From Thuidium tamariscinum (Eukaryota; Streptophyta; Bryopsida; Hypnales; Thuidiaceae), in NCBI GenBank assembly GCA_947034885.2, contig OZ019759.1, forward strand, positions 4,404,501-4,468,500: DNA of 64,000 nt, written 5' to 3'. Position numbers and translations under genes: made by a program. Shown in pieces: positions 33,541 to 45,279 of this stretch (the stretch's first letter is position 1; every line of letters starts with the position of its first letter). The notes beneath the pieces are model-generated. The model did not search any database. It had not been told where the DNA came from and saw only the letters and a program-made list of their open reading frames with translations.

Positions 33541-36500
33541 CCAAACTAGTTGGGGTGCTTTATGAACATAAAAGAAACTATACTAATTTTTTGTGAGATT
33601 TTTACTGCATTCAAGGTAATTTTCATGAATTTACCATATTGGATTTGAGCGGTTGACTGCTCGGAAAAAGATCTTTAGATGATCAGAAAAAACCGAGAAT
33701 TTTTGAGAAACCTCTCATAGAATTCCTCAAGAGATGTGCAAATTTATATTTTCATTTTGCACATCTAAAGAAGGAGAATCAAATCCTGCTGTTGCAATAC
33801 AGGGTAAGTAAATTCCCCATCATACTCACAAAAATCACTGAAGAGTATAACTAAGTGACCCTACAGATCGAACCCACGAGATTCTGTGAAGTATCTGGCT
33901 TTATTAAGCGATTAAGAGGGGTTAGTCCAAAAACTCTCTAATCCGGTCCTAAGAGTAGAACCTGAATAACCCAAACAACCTAGAGATAACAAATCACTTT
34001 TCCCACGTACACCAATATTCTGTCAATCCGTTCCTATACGGACCCGAACCCTGGCTATTCCGGTTTCCCGGAATTAATCCGTTCCGTCCAACTATGGCAG
34101 ATCCGTATGGTAGTGGATTCCGCTCCTCGTTTCCTTTCGAGACCAATCCGTTCCAGATGATCCGTTCGTATCCGCTCCTTAATCCGGTTTAGCTTTGCCT
34201 ATGTTTTACCATCAGAGGGGTTGCCGCTTAATTTTGTGAGTGGTAGGCCCACCGCTCCTTCCGTGACTTATAGTGGCTGAAGACCCACTTTCTACCCATT
34301 AACTCTAAAGTTACTTCAGATCCGGTTTGATCTCTCATAGCAATGCGGATAGAAATCCGGACTGTAGGTCACACAGAGATCTCCTGTACGATCTTCTTAT
34401 ACTACAACGACTTTGGAACTACTTCCCGTTCATGTGGAGACAGGTGGTTACAAGTGTACCCGTCCGTTCCAACGTTAACCAGAACTCTTCCGTTTGTCAC
34501 TAGGACGGTGAGACCTCACAGGAGATCGGACACTCAACCGGGTTCCCTACCCAGGAGCTCAAGCACGACTAAGGAATCCCTCCCTCTCGTCTAGCCTAAC
34601 AACGGCTTTCTCACCCGGAATCTTAAGACCTAGAAGCGCTGAGGCATTAGAAATACACTCCCAACTCTTCTCTACCCGTTCTCATACACTTAGACACGGA
34701 AAATAAACACCAAAGGGAGAATGTCGCTTGCAAAACCACTTGCGCCTTCCTAACTCCACGTCACGCCGCCCTGCCAAACTCGGGAGATACACACGCAAAG
34801 CAAGAGCAAATAAAATACACAAGGAAACGCAAAAGAAAGACTCCCAGTCCGCCGCGAGGGGATTGACTTAAATAATCAGCAAAAAGAAAAAAGTGCCATA
34901 CAAGTCCGCTGCGATTAACGCTTGGTGGATCTGTTCCTACCTACTCTTGAACTGGAACGGATTCCAACCCACTCTAAGTTCCTAAATCCGGACCGAATGA
35001 TCCTGATCCGATTCTAAGTAAAAACTAAAAATACAAGAAAGGCTAACACCTATTTATCTGCCTCCGCTACTCTAGAGCCTATAGTTGGGCTTTCCGCCCT
35101 TCTTATCTATTCGAAAACCTTAGTGAGGTTCTGATTCCGTTCCCCGTCCACTGCAACCGGAGTTCCAGCGATTAGGCTCGCAAGAGACTCCGACAATTCA
35201 ATTGCCGCCCCCTGTTGACCGGTCGACGCCCGCTCCGACTTCTTGGACTACGGCGTCTTGTCCTTCCCTGGCCTCAGAGGCAATCCTTTGGAAAGATCCG
35301 GAAGAGATATATCGGAGAGTCTGATCGGAATTTCCGTCAGTCTCCGGGTACAATCTTCCAACCGTTCCGCTGCCTTCCGTACATCCACCAATGTCGTCTC
35401 CACCTGCTCGGAGAAGTCGGAAAGGATCTGGACTATCCGGCTTCCGGATATCTTCTTCTCCTTGTGGACTTCTTCGTCAAACAATCGGGCCCGAATGGCG
35501 GCCGATCCGGGTTCTCCGAATATGGCCTTCACCTGACCCGCCAGCTTGACGGTCTCCGCCGCCATCTCCTTGGTAGCGGCCTCGTTGTCCCTAAGGATGA
35601 GGAGTTCCGCTTTCAAACCGTCAACTTCCTCCTAAAGTTTCCGGTTTTCCGCCTCCTGTTTGACGAGATCCGTGGGACTGGTGATGCAGTTCCCCACTAT
35701 ACCCGGAAGAGTACTATTTGGTTGGCCATTGACCATGTCCGCGATGGACTCCAGGGTGACGCGTTTGATCTCCCAATCCACTCGAATGTTGCACAGGATG
35801 ACCGTCAGCTTCTTGAACGGATCATTCGGATCCGTTTCTTCCATTGCCGGTTCTGATGGTCTCGGTCTCTCTTCTGCGGCCGGATTCTGTCGGACCGGAG
35901 GCGATCCTCTTGTGTTCAGTGGTGTGGTCTTCTACCGCTTCACGAGCGGGACTACCAGTTCCTCTTCCTTGTCCTCGTCCTCCGGTTCGGTCTCGGATTC
36001 GGAGTAGACCTCCTCTTCATCCGTCTCCAATTCCCCATACTTCAAGACTATCTCTTGAGCATTCCACGTCTTCTCCTCCGTATCCGTGAGGAGCTGTAGG
36101 GAGCGGTAGAGATGGAAGATGTAGGGGCAGATCGGAGTCGCCCTACTCTTCCCGATGTTTTTCAACAACCAGGTGATCAGGTCCACCACGATCCGGCCCC
36201 AATCCACCCTGTGTTCTCCATTCAGGGCGCCGAAGATTGTGTTCGCCAAGCCGATTGTCACCCTTGTCGGCTTTTCCGGATGCAGGACCGGAAGTAGGAA
36301 CTTCAACAGGCGCTTGTGCCTCTCATTAACGCAGTCCATCACCCGAAATCTGTCCTTCGGGTGAGGGGTGCCGTAGAACTTATTTTGGAGGAAGTCCACC
36401 TTCCTCCCGGCCGGTCCATGCCCCTGGTGCTTGAACCCATAAACCGCCCTCCAGTGGGCTTCTGTCCACTTGTGCGCCACTCCCCGTTCCGTGTTGTCGA

Positions 36501-37270
36501 ACTGGTTCGACACCTTCTCCAACAACTCCTTGACCATCCGCTCCTCCTTGAACCCCTAGGGTTTCTCTACAAATTCTAAGCACCCCATGAGGGTCAAGTC
36601 CTCCATCAAGTTGGACTTCTCCGGCTCTGTGGAAGGGATCAGCGGAACTACTTTTTTGAGTTTCACTCCTACGAGTGGGGGAGTAGTCCATTCTGTCCTC
36701 TTTCGGCATAGCTGCGACATGACAGCTATCCGGAAACCCACACTACCTCACTTCTCTCCTAGCCGCACATCCCGTTCCTCACAAACACTCACACAAACAC
36801 GGAGAACTACCTGCACACACACACCTATACTTCTCTCGCTCGCACAACCATACCTGCACAGAAGCACACACCCGCACTCTCACTGACAGCCGCTAACCAC
36901 CCGCGCACACTAACAGCCGCCCGCTCTGAAAAGTACCAAACGCTACCACTGATAGCCGCGCTACAAAACCCGCTCGGAAAACTAACTCATAGAAAGCAGG
37001 TGAACTCAAAACGTTGAGGGTTAAAAAACACACAACGGAGCGCCTAAGAGCAAATGGGCCAACTGAAAATGTCAAGCCTTATATAGTCTCCAAAAATGGA
37101 TCCGGTCTTCCGTTCCTGATCTTCTGTTTCCGTTCCCATCCGATCAGTACCAAGTCCGGAAAGGATCCGTTCCTCCCTGGAATTGAATCCGGATAGAATC
37201 CACTCCGATTCTACAGGAGTTCGGAAACATTTCCGTTCCGGTTTTCTAGTATTATGGACCGGATTTGTTC
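33541..37270 (-). mobile_element. Fossil retroelement-like unit with gag-like frame, copy 1
   Basis: Minus strand. A TATA box near 37,085 (CTATATAAGG) is followed by frames at 36,741-36,556, 36,537-35,932, 35,844-35,632 and 35,616-35,248. The conserved block (WTEAHWRAVYGF, HPKDRFRVMDC, HPEKPTRVTIGLANTIFGA) resembles plant proteins annotated as putative transposon-associated. An acidic tail and a coiled-coil region follow. Related units lie at 45.3-48.8 and 56.9-62.2 kb. Non-coding parts are packed with GGATCCGGA and GGAACGGA motifs. No reverse transcriptase, so it is non-autonomous or only a fragment; broken in a few places. The left boundary with the neighbouring LTR-like fossil is approximate. 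Confidence 0.5.
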
Positions 37271-37917
37271 CACCACTAGTACTAGAGCATTATCCGGTAT
37301 CATGGCTGGATCTTACTCGTTCCATAAACAAATCCGGATGCTAACTTCTTGTCTTCCACTCCCAAAACTTGCTAAACGGAAGAAATCAAAAATATGCCTT
37401 GCTACACTTGCTATCTCCTTTAGCTTCCGGTAATTAGGGAATCTTTCAACCAAAAGGGAATCTGGGCAAACCGATTGCGCCGTTGGACTCCTAGAATGAT
37501 TTCCACTTCAAATCACCGTACTTAGGTTGTAGATGCCCTTCGTCGCTCTATTTGAATTTCTGTCACCTATAGGCTAACATTTGGGGTTTCTACTATTTCA
37601 TCGATGGAATGGGGAAACTGAAACCTATCTTTGAAAATCAATCTTAGGGCTCTCACATGATTCTCTTGGACCAAGTTAGCCTTTTTGCGTCTCATTGCAC
37701 AATAGGTGTAAAGAATTGGGCATTTTCTACTATATATGTTTATTTTGTACAAAATCTGGGTTTTTACCCTATCTACATGCAAGATTTGGTTACATTTGAA
37801 GGAAAATGTCCCATTGGGACCTTTTGCTATATTGGTATGTGACATCTATATTGTGGTTATTCACTCTTTTTTTATTTACTAAAATATGGTTACCTTGAAT
37901 ATGGTGAATATAATGCA
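37271..37917. other. Non-coding
   Basis: Only overlapping short frames. No gene or clear repeat assigned. Confidence 0.35.
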
Positions 37918-38028
37918 TTTTTCTGCGTTTTCGCAGTTTTTCATTGCGTTTTTTGTGTTTGTTTCAACACAACTCACTTGACGCGTTGTGTTGAAATAAA
38001 CACAAAATTTCAGGCTTTTCTTCTAGTG
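37918..38028. mobile_element. CACTA-ended miniature element fragment
   Basis: It ends CTTTTCTTCTAGTG, the same end as the element at 46,144-46,492, and contains the palindrome TTTCAACACAA...TTGTGTTGAAA. The other terminus is missing. Confidence 0.5.
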
Positions 38029-38029
38029 T

Positions 38030-40790
38030 GAAGAGTTAGTTTTTGGGGTGAAGAGAATGGATCGACTGGAGGAAGAAGCAGATCCAAGCTATTGGGCATA
38101 CATGACATTTTCCAACGTGTTAGGCCAAGTTCAAAGTCAAAGAGGAGGCACACCACAAACCACGTCCAATGAGTGCGTTAGGGAGCCAAGTTCCCAGTGC
38201 CAAATTTGGCATTGGAATGCATTGGATTACATTTCAATGTAAATTTTAGTGCTGGGGACTTGGTTCCCGAATGACTCGTTGCATGACAATGAAGGACACC
38301 AGATGAGGACTACGTGCACTCTAAAGCTAGGCTCCAAGACCAAATCAACATTCAAGAACGAAGACATTGAAGAAGTCAAACATGCATGTCCAAAAGCTTG
38401 GAATTGTCTCTTCCTCTACTGTATCCGTTTTCCTCACCTCCGAAAGTAACTCTTTATCTTACTCAACATCAAAATCCCAAACTTAAAAAGGTGTCTTTTT
38501 GTTTGGGATGTTGCTATTATCTAAAGCAAAGAGTCAATTTTGGAGGTGAGCAAAACGGAATGACTAGAGGAAGAGGCTAATCCAAGCTATTGGGCATACA
38601 TGACATTTTGCAACGTGGAAGACCAAATTCAAAGTCACATTGGAGACACGTCACAAACCACGTCCAATGAGTGCGTTAGGGAGCCAAGTTCCCACTACCA
38701 AATTTGGCATTGGAAGGGCGTTAGCATACATTTCAATGCAAATTTTAGCGTCGAGAACTTGGTTCCCGAACGACTCACAGCATGACATTAAAAGAGGACA
38801 ACCTGCGCTCCAAAGCTACGCTCCAAGACTGAATCAAGAACTTCAACAACAAAGACATTGGAGAAGTCAAGCATGCATGTCCAAAAGCTCGGGTTTACTT
38901 CTTCTTCTATTGTATCCAATTTCGTCACCTCCGAAAGTAACTCTTTTTCTTGCACAACACCAGTATCCCAGACTCAAATGCTGTGTTTCAATTTGAGATG
39001 TTAATATTGTGCAAAGCAAAGAATCTGTTTCCAAAGTGAGGAAAATAGATAGACTGGAGGAAGAAGGGAATCCGAGCTATTGGGCATACATGACATTTCG
39101 CAATGTGGAAGTGCCCAATGCCAAATTGGGCAGTGGGATGCATTACAATACACTTCAATGTCAATTTTGGCATTGGGCACTTGGACCCCAAACGACTCAC
39201 AGCATGACCATGAAGGACATTCCAAGACGACGACATGCACTCCGAAGCTAGGTTGCAAGACAAAATCAAACTTCAACAAAGACATTGAAGAAGTCAAACA
39301 TGCATGTCCAGGAGCTTAGATTCGCCTTTTTCTCTATTCCAAGAAAATTCCTCACCTCCAAAACAAGCTCCTTACCTTGCACAAGACCAACATCCCGAAC
39401 TAAAATGTTGTGTTTCTGTTTGAGATGTCGATATTGTCCAAGGCAAAGAATCTTTTTGGAAGGTGAAGGACATAGATGGACTGAAGAAAGAAGCCAATCT
39501 GAACTATTGGGCATACATGACATTTTGAAACATGACTATTGGGCAGTGGGATGCATTAGGAAACACTTCAATGAAAATTTTGGGAGTGGGAACTTGGTTC
39601 CCGAACGACTCATTGCATGACACTAGAAGAGGACTACGTGCGCTCCAAAACTAGGCTATAAGACCGAATCGAACTTCAAGAACAAAGACATTGCAAAAGT
39701 CAAGCATGCATGTCCAAAAGCTTAGATTCACTTTTTTCTCCAGTGAAGGAAAATTCCTCGCATCCAAAACAAATTACATTTGTGTTTGGGATTTGCATTG
39801 GCGTTCTCCAAGGCAAAGAATCAATTCTGAAGGTGAGGACAACGGATTGACTGGAAGAAGAAGCGAATTTGAGCTATCGAGCATACATGACATTTTGAAA
39901 CATGCAAGGCCAAGCTCCAAGTCACAAAGGCAAAATCACAAACCACGTCATTTGAGTGTTGATGGAATCCTAGTTCACAATGCCAAATTGAGCACTGCAA
40001 TGCATTAGGATACATGTCAATGTCAATTTGGGCCAGAGATACTTGGATCCCAAACGACTTCATTCATGACAATGAAGGACATTGTGAGGCAACAGCGTCT
40101 GCTGCATAGCTATGTTCCAAGACCAAAGGAAGCTTCAAGAACAAAGACATGATTGAAGAAGCGAAACGTGCATGTCTAATAACTCTTATGAGCTTTTTCC
40201 TTCTGTCAATCCATCTTCCTCGCCTCCAAGATGAACTCCACATCCTAGACATCACCAAAATCCCAAATTCCCATGGTTGCATCTCAATTTGGGATGTTGG
40301 TGTTGTCTGAGGCCAAGAGTTCATTTTGGAAAAGAGAAAAACACATTGATTGGAGGAAGAAGCTCATTGGAGCTATTGGGCATACATCACATGCACCTGC
40401 ATTGGAAGTACGCGCATTTTCAGTGAAATATTACAATGAACCGTTCCAAGACCAAAGGAAGCTTCAAGAACAAAGACATGATTGAAGAAGCGAAACGCGC
40501 ATGTCTCATAACTCTAATGAGCTTCTTCCTTCCATCAATCCATCTTCCTTGCCTCCAAGATGAGCTCCACATCCTAGACATCACCAAAATCCCAAATTCC
40601 CATGGTTGCATCTCAATTTGGAATGTCGGTGTTGTCCGAGGCCAAGAGTTCATTTCGAAAAAGAGAAGAACACATTGACTAGAGGAAGAAGCTCATCGGA
40701 GCTATTGGGCATACATCATATGCATCTCCATTGGAAGTACGCGCGTTTTCAGTGAAATAGAAAGTACAACGTACAAAATTCCAAGGCCTA
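38030..40790 (+). repeat. Degenerate tandem array, about seven units of 320-500 bp
   Basis: A landmark block (GGAAGAAG...GAGCTATTGGGCATACAT) recurs at about 38,065, 38,560, 39,055, 39,480, 39,850, 40,350 and 40,675. Between landmarks the units share GGCATTGGAATGCATT-like, CATGACAATGAAGGACA-like and AACAAAGACATTGAAGAAGTC-like blocks. The last two units (40,130-40,400 and 40,450-40,740) are almost identical. Each unit can be read in a similar frame with stops (SYWAYMTFCNV, KHACPKA), so the array may have started as a coding repeat. Confidence 0.75.
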
Positions 40791-41794
40791 ACTTCCTTTT
40801 TGGCACTTCTAAGTCTTCCTTCATATTTCATTATTTACAATGAAGCGAAAATTATTGGATGGAGGTATTTACTCTCTACATTCTAGCAAAGGCGTGGTTT
40901 GTTGAAATCCATATTCTACAAAGCAACCCTCTTCTAATTGCAACACCAACCTAACATTTCTAATCTTAAATCGAAGTTTGAAGTAGACAGGTGTTGCAAC
41001 GAGGACTACCTTACTCATAGTGGTACCTTTCCTAGTATTCCAGGGAAATTAGTACCCCATAATCTTCAGCATATCCTATTTGGAACATCGCAAAGGAAGT
41101 TGGACATGGATATTGTGCCATCTAAATCTGACAACAAAAAACAAAGACAACGAAGACATGGACCTCTCAGATTTCTCCAATGACGAAGGGGACTATAGAC
41201 TAAGAAACACTCTTAGGATGAAGAAGGCAGAGATCGTGGCGAATGTCCACGGTACTTTGAAGGTATGTAATACAAGAAAATGGGCATAATCACTATTCGT
41301 ATTGAGAAGTTGTCATAATTGACAATGAAGAAATAATTGGGGTGTGCCCTTACTATCCTATTGTTTTCCACATCTATAAAATCATGCATCACATCATGTA
41401 CAGAAATGTTTTGACGACAGAGGGCAATACATGGGAGGCTTCGTTTTCCAAATTCCCCACTCTTCTAAAAGAAAGAAATTCCAAGGTAGCTACATTCATA
41501 TCTTTGAACTCGGATTTCCCAACCTTCATTCTGTGGCCATGCACACTTTTGACCAACCAATTTATCTTTGGTTAAATTCCTAGTACCGTACTGTTTCGAC
41601 AACTTTGAAGTACAAACTACTTTGATTCGTAGTTGGCCAAGCACAAACTTTTATGGAGAACGTTTAAAAAGGTGAAGCTCAAATCAACATCTCTACCATT
41701 GTTGCTTTGTATGTTGACTTCAGGTGGACTCCCGTGCGATGCAAGGTCGCTTTGGAAACCACTCTTTGCATTGTCCTATACAATCATGTCCCTT
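40791..41794 (+). other. Right inner flank of the large insertion with exon-like segments
   Basis: A plus-strand segment at about 41,080-41,260 reads DMDLSDFSNDEGDYRLR and KKAEIVANVHGTLK and ends at a good donor (AAG|GTATGT). A second possible piece lies near 41,630-41,670 (AKHKLLWRTFKK). No family recognised and no full gene can be drawn. Confidence 0.3.
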
Positions 41795-41934
41795 CCTCCC
41801 CCCAAGAATGCCATTTTAATGGAATACCGTCCCGTTTGTAGGGAATGTCGCGCCATTATAATCGAATGCCATGCCACTGTAATGAAATGGAATGCCACTG
41901 TACTGGAATATCGCCATTTTAACAAAATTGCCCT
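41795..41934. repeat. Right terminal inverted repeat of the large insertion
   Basis: Read inward from 41,934 the complement is AGGGCAATTTTGTTAAAATG, followed by about five 20-22-bp units containing ATTCCA or ATTCGA and GTGGC or ATGGC. It matches the left end at 5,039 closely in the outer 25 bp and by repeat architecture further in. Confidence 0.8.
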
Positions 41935-42240
41935 TATTTATCCAACAAATTAAAATCATACAATTGGATCAATTGCAAGGTTGTTGGGTGATTTGGAAGG
42001 AGCGCCCAAGAATTTGTCGCGCATGTTCTTTTTTATAGAGAAAGACCAATCAACATTGACGAAGGCGCTTTTGAATGGAGCAGAAACTTGCTTGGACTCC
42101 CTCCTTCCACCTCTAAAAGAACCACTTCTGGCAAAACCTCTTCCTCCAGTGTTAATATTGCAATTAGATAATGCTTTAGGGGACAACAAGAACTGATATG
42201 TTTTCACTTTTTGCTCTATGCTTGTTTGCAAAGGCATTTA
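41935..42240 (+). pseudogene. DUF7869-family gene, copy 1, rear part
   Basis: Immediately after the right terminal repeat a frame with HTIGSIARLLGDLEG, TCLDSLLP and PPVLILQLDNALGDNKN aligns with copy 2 (SNFTVGSIAKLL through the DNSWRENKNKY block). The first aligned residue follows directly on the last residue of the front part at 5,038, so both belong to one gene copy. It ends near 42,240, before the VGHTHDNID block. Confidence 0.75.
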
Positions 42241-42368
42241 TTACATCTTACAATCTTGTATTGAAAATATTTTCTTGGTTTTTTTAGTGGTAGATAAGTT
42301 TGTCATGTCAAAGTTTGATATCAATCATTAATCTTTAGAGAAGTCCTTTAATATGTAAAAGTCTCAAT

Positions 42369-42830
42369 TTAACCCCTAAAGTTTCATGAATATGTTTTCA
42401 CCAAAATACTCAAAAATTGCCATTTTTAGAACAAGTACCAAATTTTTGAAAAAAAAACTTTTTTTGACACATGTAATCGTAGGATCTTATAATATGCTGA
42501 CTTGAGAACATGTTATAAAAATTTCAGACATTTCCACCACGTGGATTGAAAGATATAAGCATTCAATTTCACTAAAATCATTTTTTTGGCCCTACAAAAA
42601 GCATGGCAGCTGTACTTTGCAAGTTCATTTTTTCATGAGAAAATGTCCAAAATAGTAGTGCTTCTTTAGATTCTTTTTCCTAAACAAGTTGGCCACATAC
42701 TTGAAAAATTTCCCATCATTTGGAATTATACAATATATAGGAAAAAAAATAGTAAGTAGAGAGTAGTAGAGAATAATTAGAAATACTAAATTGTTGAGAA
42801 TTTCATTATGGAATTAGTGATTGGCACTTA
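42369..42830. mobile_element. TTAA repeat type 1, partial inverted copy (F)
   Basis: It starts TTAACCCCTAAAG and aligns with the reverse complement of the right half of copies A and B (GTAATCGTAGGATCTTA, CCACGTGGATTG). The other end is lost. Confidence 0.65.
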
Positions 42831-45279
42831 CTTTGCAACACATTAATTCAACTATTTTGATACGATTTTTATAAATTTTTATAAATTGTATTAGATTGTA
42901 ATGGAGAATGATAAATTTTATCAATTAATTGCATCTAAAGATGCATGAATTAAAAAAATATCCATCCATCAAATAGCAATAATGTCTCATGTATAGTCGT
43001 TCTATATGTTGATATGGTAAATTGTTTAAAAGCTACATTTTAAGTTGTCAAGCACATGGTATTTGAGGAATATGTAGTTGATGATGAAGGTAAGCGGAAG
43101 GAATTTTCTAGAGGAACTAGATAATAACATCTTATAAAGACAAAAAGGAAGAGACCCAAAAATAAAGTAGTGTACGATGAAAGTATGTGCAAAGGATTCT
43201 TTGGAGCATTAAGACATTGACGTCTTTGGAATTCAAAAGTGAATAGCTAGAAAAAAAATGTAGTGAATGATGAAGATATACACAAGGAATTTTTGGAATA
43301 TGACTTCAGACGATAATCTCTTGTGAGTATAAAAGTGAAGACAATAAAGAAAAATGCATTTCAAAAGTCAATATAGTCTACACATGTGAGAAAAGGGTGA
43401 TTTAGAAAACAATGGAGGGAACAAAATCAATACAAAGTCACTTCCATCAATGTTAAAATTGTTGTCGTAAATCCTAGGTTCAGAATATTAGGCTATAACA
43501 TCTTGCATATAGAAATTGAAGATAACTTGAATTCCAAATGCAAGCATAAAAGTCCTTTCGTTTGCAAGAATTTGTGCGTTTATTCAAGACAAGGTTGAAA
43601 AGCCCTAAAAGCGCCACCAATATGGATGGAAAACCCTAAAGTATTTAGAAGCCTACTTTGATATATAGTTGTTTAAGTCTATGAGACAAGGATTAAGTTG
43701 TAGGATCATAGAGGAAAAGGCACAAGCGTGATTCTTCATAAAGTACTTCAAAGCATTAAGTGCTCTTCTTAGGGCGACGTCCCATCGCACCTTATGTAGG
43801 ACATTTTGTGAGGTCATCCGTCTTGTCTAGGTTGTGTTTCTAAGGCAATTGTCATTTGTCATGGGGTGATTGCAAGAAATACGTATCCTATTTTTGTCCC
43901 TCAACCTTGGACAAGAGGTTTTTTATGCATAACTTTTTTATCGTTTGTCCATTTCACACGAAACTTGAAAAGAAGGTACATATAAAAGTTTTAGACATAA
44001 TGTAATTTTAAAAATTAAAATTTTTTTTTACTATTTTTAAATAGCCCCCTATTGGATGTCTACCTTAACCATTTGAGGGATTTTAGTCCTATTTTTGACC
44101 CAAAAATGTAAATTTTAAGCTCAAAATTGGCATGCAAGGACTTTAATTAAAATTACAAAAGATCACAAAGAAATTTTCTAAAAATAATAAATTGTCCAAC
44201 TTTCACATGTGCTCAAAGTGGACTACTTTTGTACACATGTTTAGAACACAATTTATTTTTCTCAAAAATAAAAATGGTTGAAAAGAAGCATCTTGAGGTT
44301 AGGAAAAAAGAAATTTTTATTGATTTTTTATAATTTTCTTACTATTTCAAAAAATCAAACATCAATGTGTGCATTTTCATTGTATTTTCTATTGTGTGTT
44401 TTTTTGTGCATAACTTTTAGAATTAAATGTTCTTTGGTTTGACTTTTAAGAGACATAATACTTTCAGTACTCTTTAAATTATTCATATTTTATTTTAATT
44501 AAAAAAAATTTATCCTAGAAGTCACAAGACTCATAAAAAATAGGCCATTTTGAGCCAAAAATAGTAAGTGTTTTTTACAATGATCCCATTGGTCTTTGTC
44601 AATTAAGCACATTATTGGATTGGTGGTGTAAGGCCTTCATTAGGGTTGTATCTAGATAGAGGTAGCTTCAACTAAGGTGTGGGTCACAACCAAAGCCTTA
44701 AGTCTAGCCCATGTGCCACATCATCCAAGCTTACTTTTGTATGGATGATTTAACGTTGTGTTGTTGCTATGATTGTGCTTTGTTTGAATGGATGAATGTG
44801 CTTTAGAAAATTATCCTATCTATAGGTGGGTAATCCCATTTTCCTTTCTCCACACAATCCAAAAGGGATATATAATCATCTCTACTAATCCGATTTTCTT
44901 TTCTTTATTTGAATGAATTTCATTTGAATATGGACCCACCCCTCCTACTAGCATTCCCTACCCCAAAAAATTTAGGAAGGGAGGGTACCAATTTTCCAAA
45001 CAAAAAGTTGGATAGTAAACTCCATTTCAATAACCCCTAAACTTGGTTTTATACATGTTATATGATATATACCTTTCCAATTTGTGTTTGTATTGTTCAT
45101 TTGCCATGATCATTATTTGTACCTTTTTCATCTTGACTTCAAATTAATTGTATTAAGCAAATTGTCACAATCCAAAAATATCAAGGAAATAAAATAGGAA
45201 CGTAGTTAGTAGATTAGTCCAAATTTTCAAAAAATTTAGGCTTAAATTGTAGGGATAAAAGACATTTAGAGTCTTTTAT
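42831..45279. other. AT-rich, no gene recognised
   Basis: A stretch at about 43,860-44,600 contains two related blocks (TTATGCATAACTTTTTTATCG and GTGCATAACTTTTAGAATTAA) and opposite-strand GACCCAAAAATG / GAGCCAAAAATAG, so it may be a decayed fold-back element. Nothing coding. Confidence 0.4.

Larger units (their letters stand above)
5039..41934. mobile_element. 36.9-kb inverted-repeat-bounded insertion (Polinton-like ends, class uncertain)
   Basis: The left end starts AGGGCAATTTTGTTAA and the right end finishes with its complement, TTAACAAAATTGCCCT. Both ends continue inward as four to five copies of a 21-22-bp repeat built around ATTCCAT...GTGCC or its variants. Flanking 6-mers are CATTTA (5033-5038) and TATTTA (41935-41940), a 6-bp target duplication with one C/T difference. 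The insertion splits a DUF7869 copy exactly, with the frame resuming after the duplicated bases. AG/CT ends with a 6-bp duplication are known for Polinton/Maverick elements, but no capsid, polymerase or integrase was recognised. The interior is decayed and full of later insertions, so this is an old fossil; original size was probably much smaller. Confidence 0.75.

Noticed and set aside
35215-35856. 213-codon plus-strand frame
   Set aside because: It is antisense to the coiled-coil region of the retroelement-like unit and is favoured only by the CCGGAT-rich composition.
36780-36900. Possible CA-rich microsatellite
   Set aside because: It is only mildly CACA-rich sequence in the leader of the retroelement-like unit, without a regular unit.
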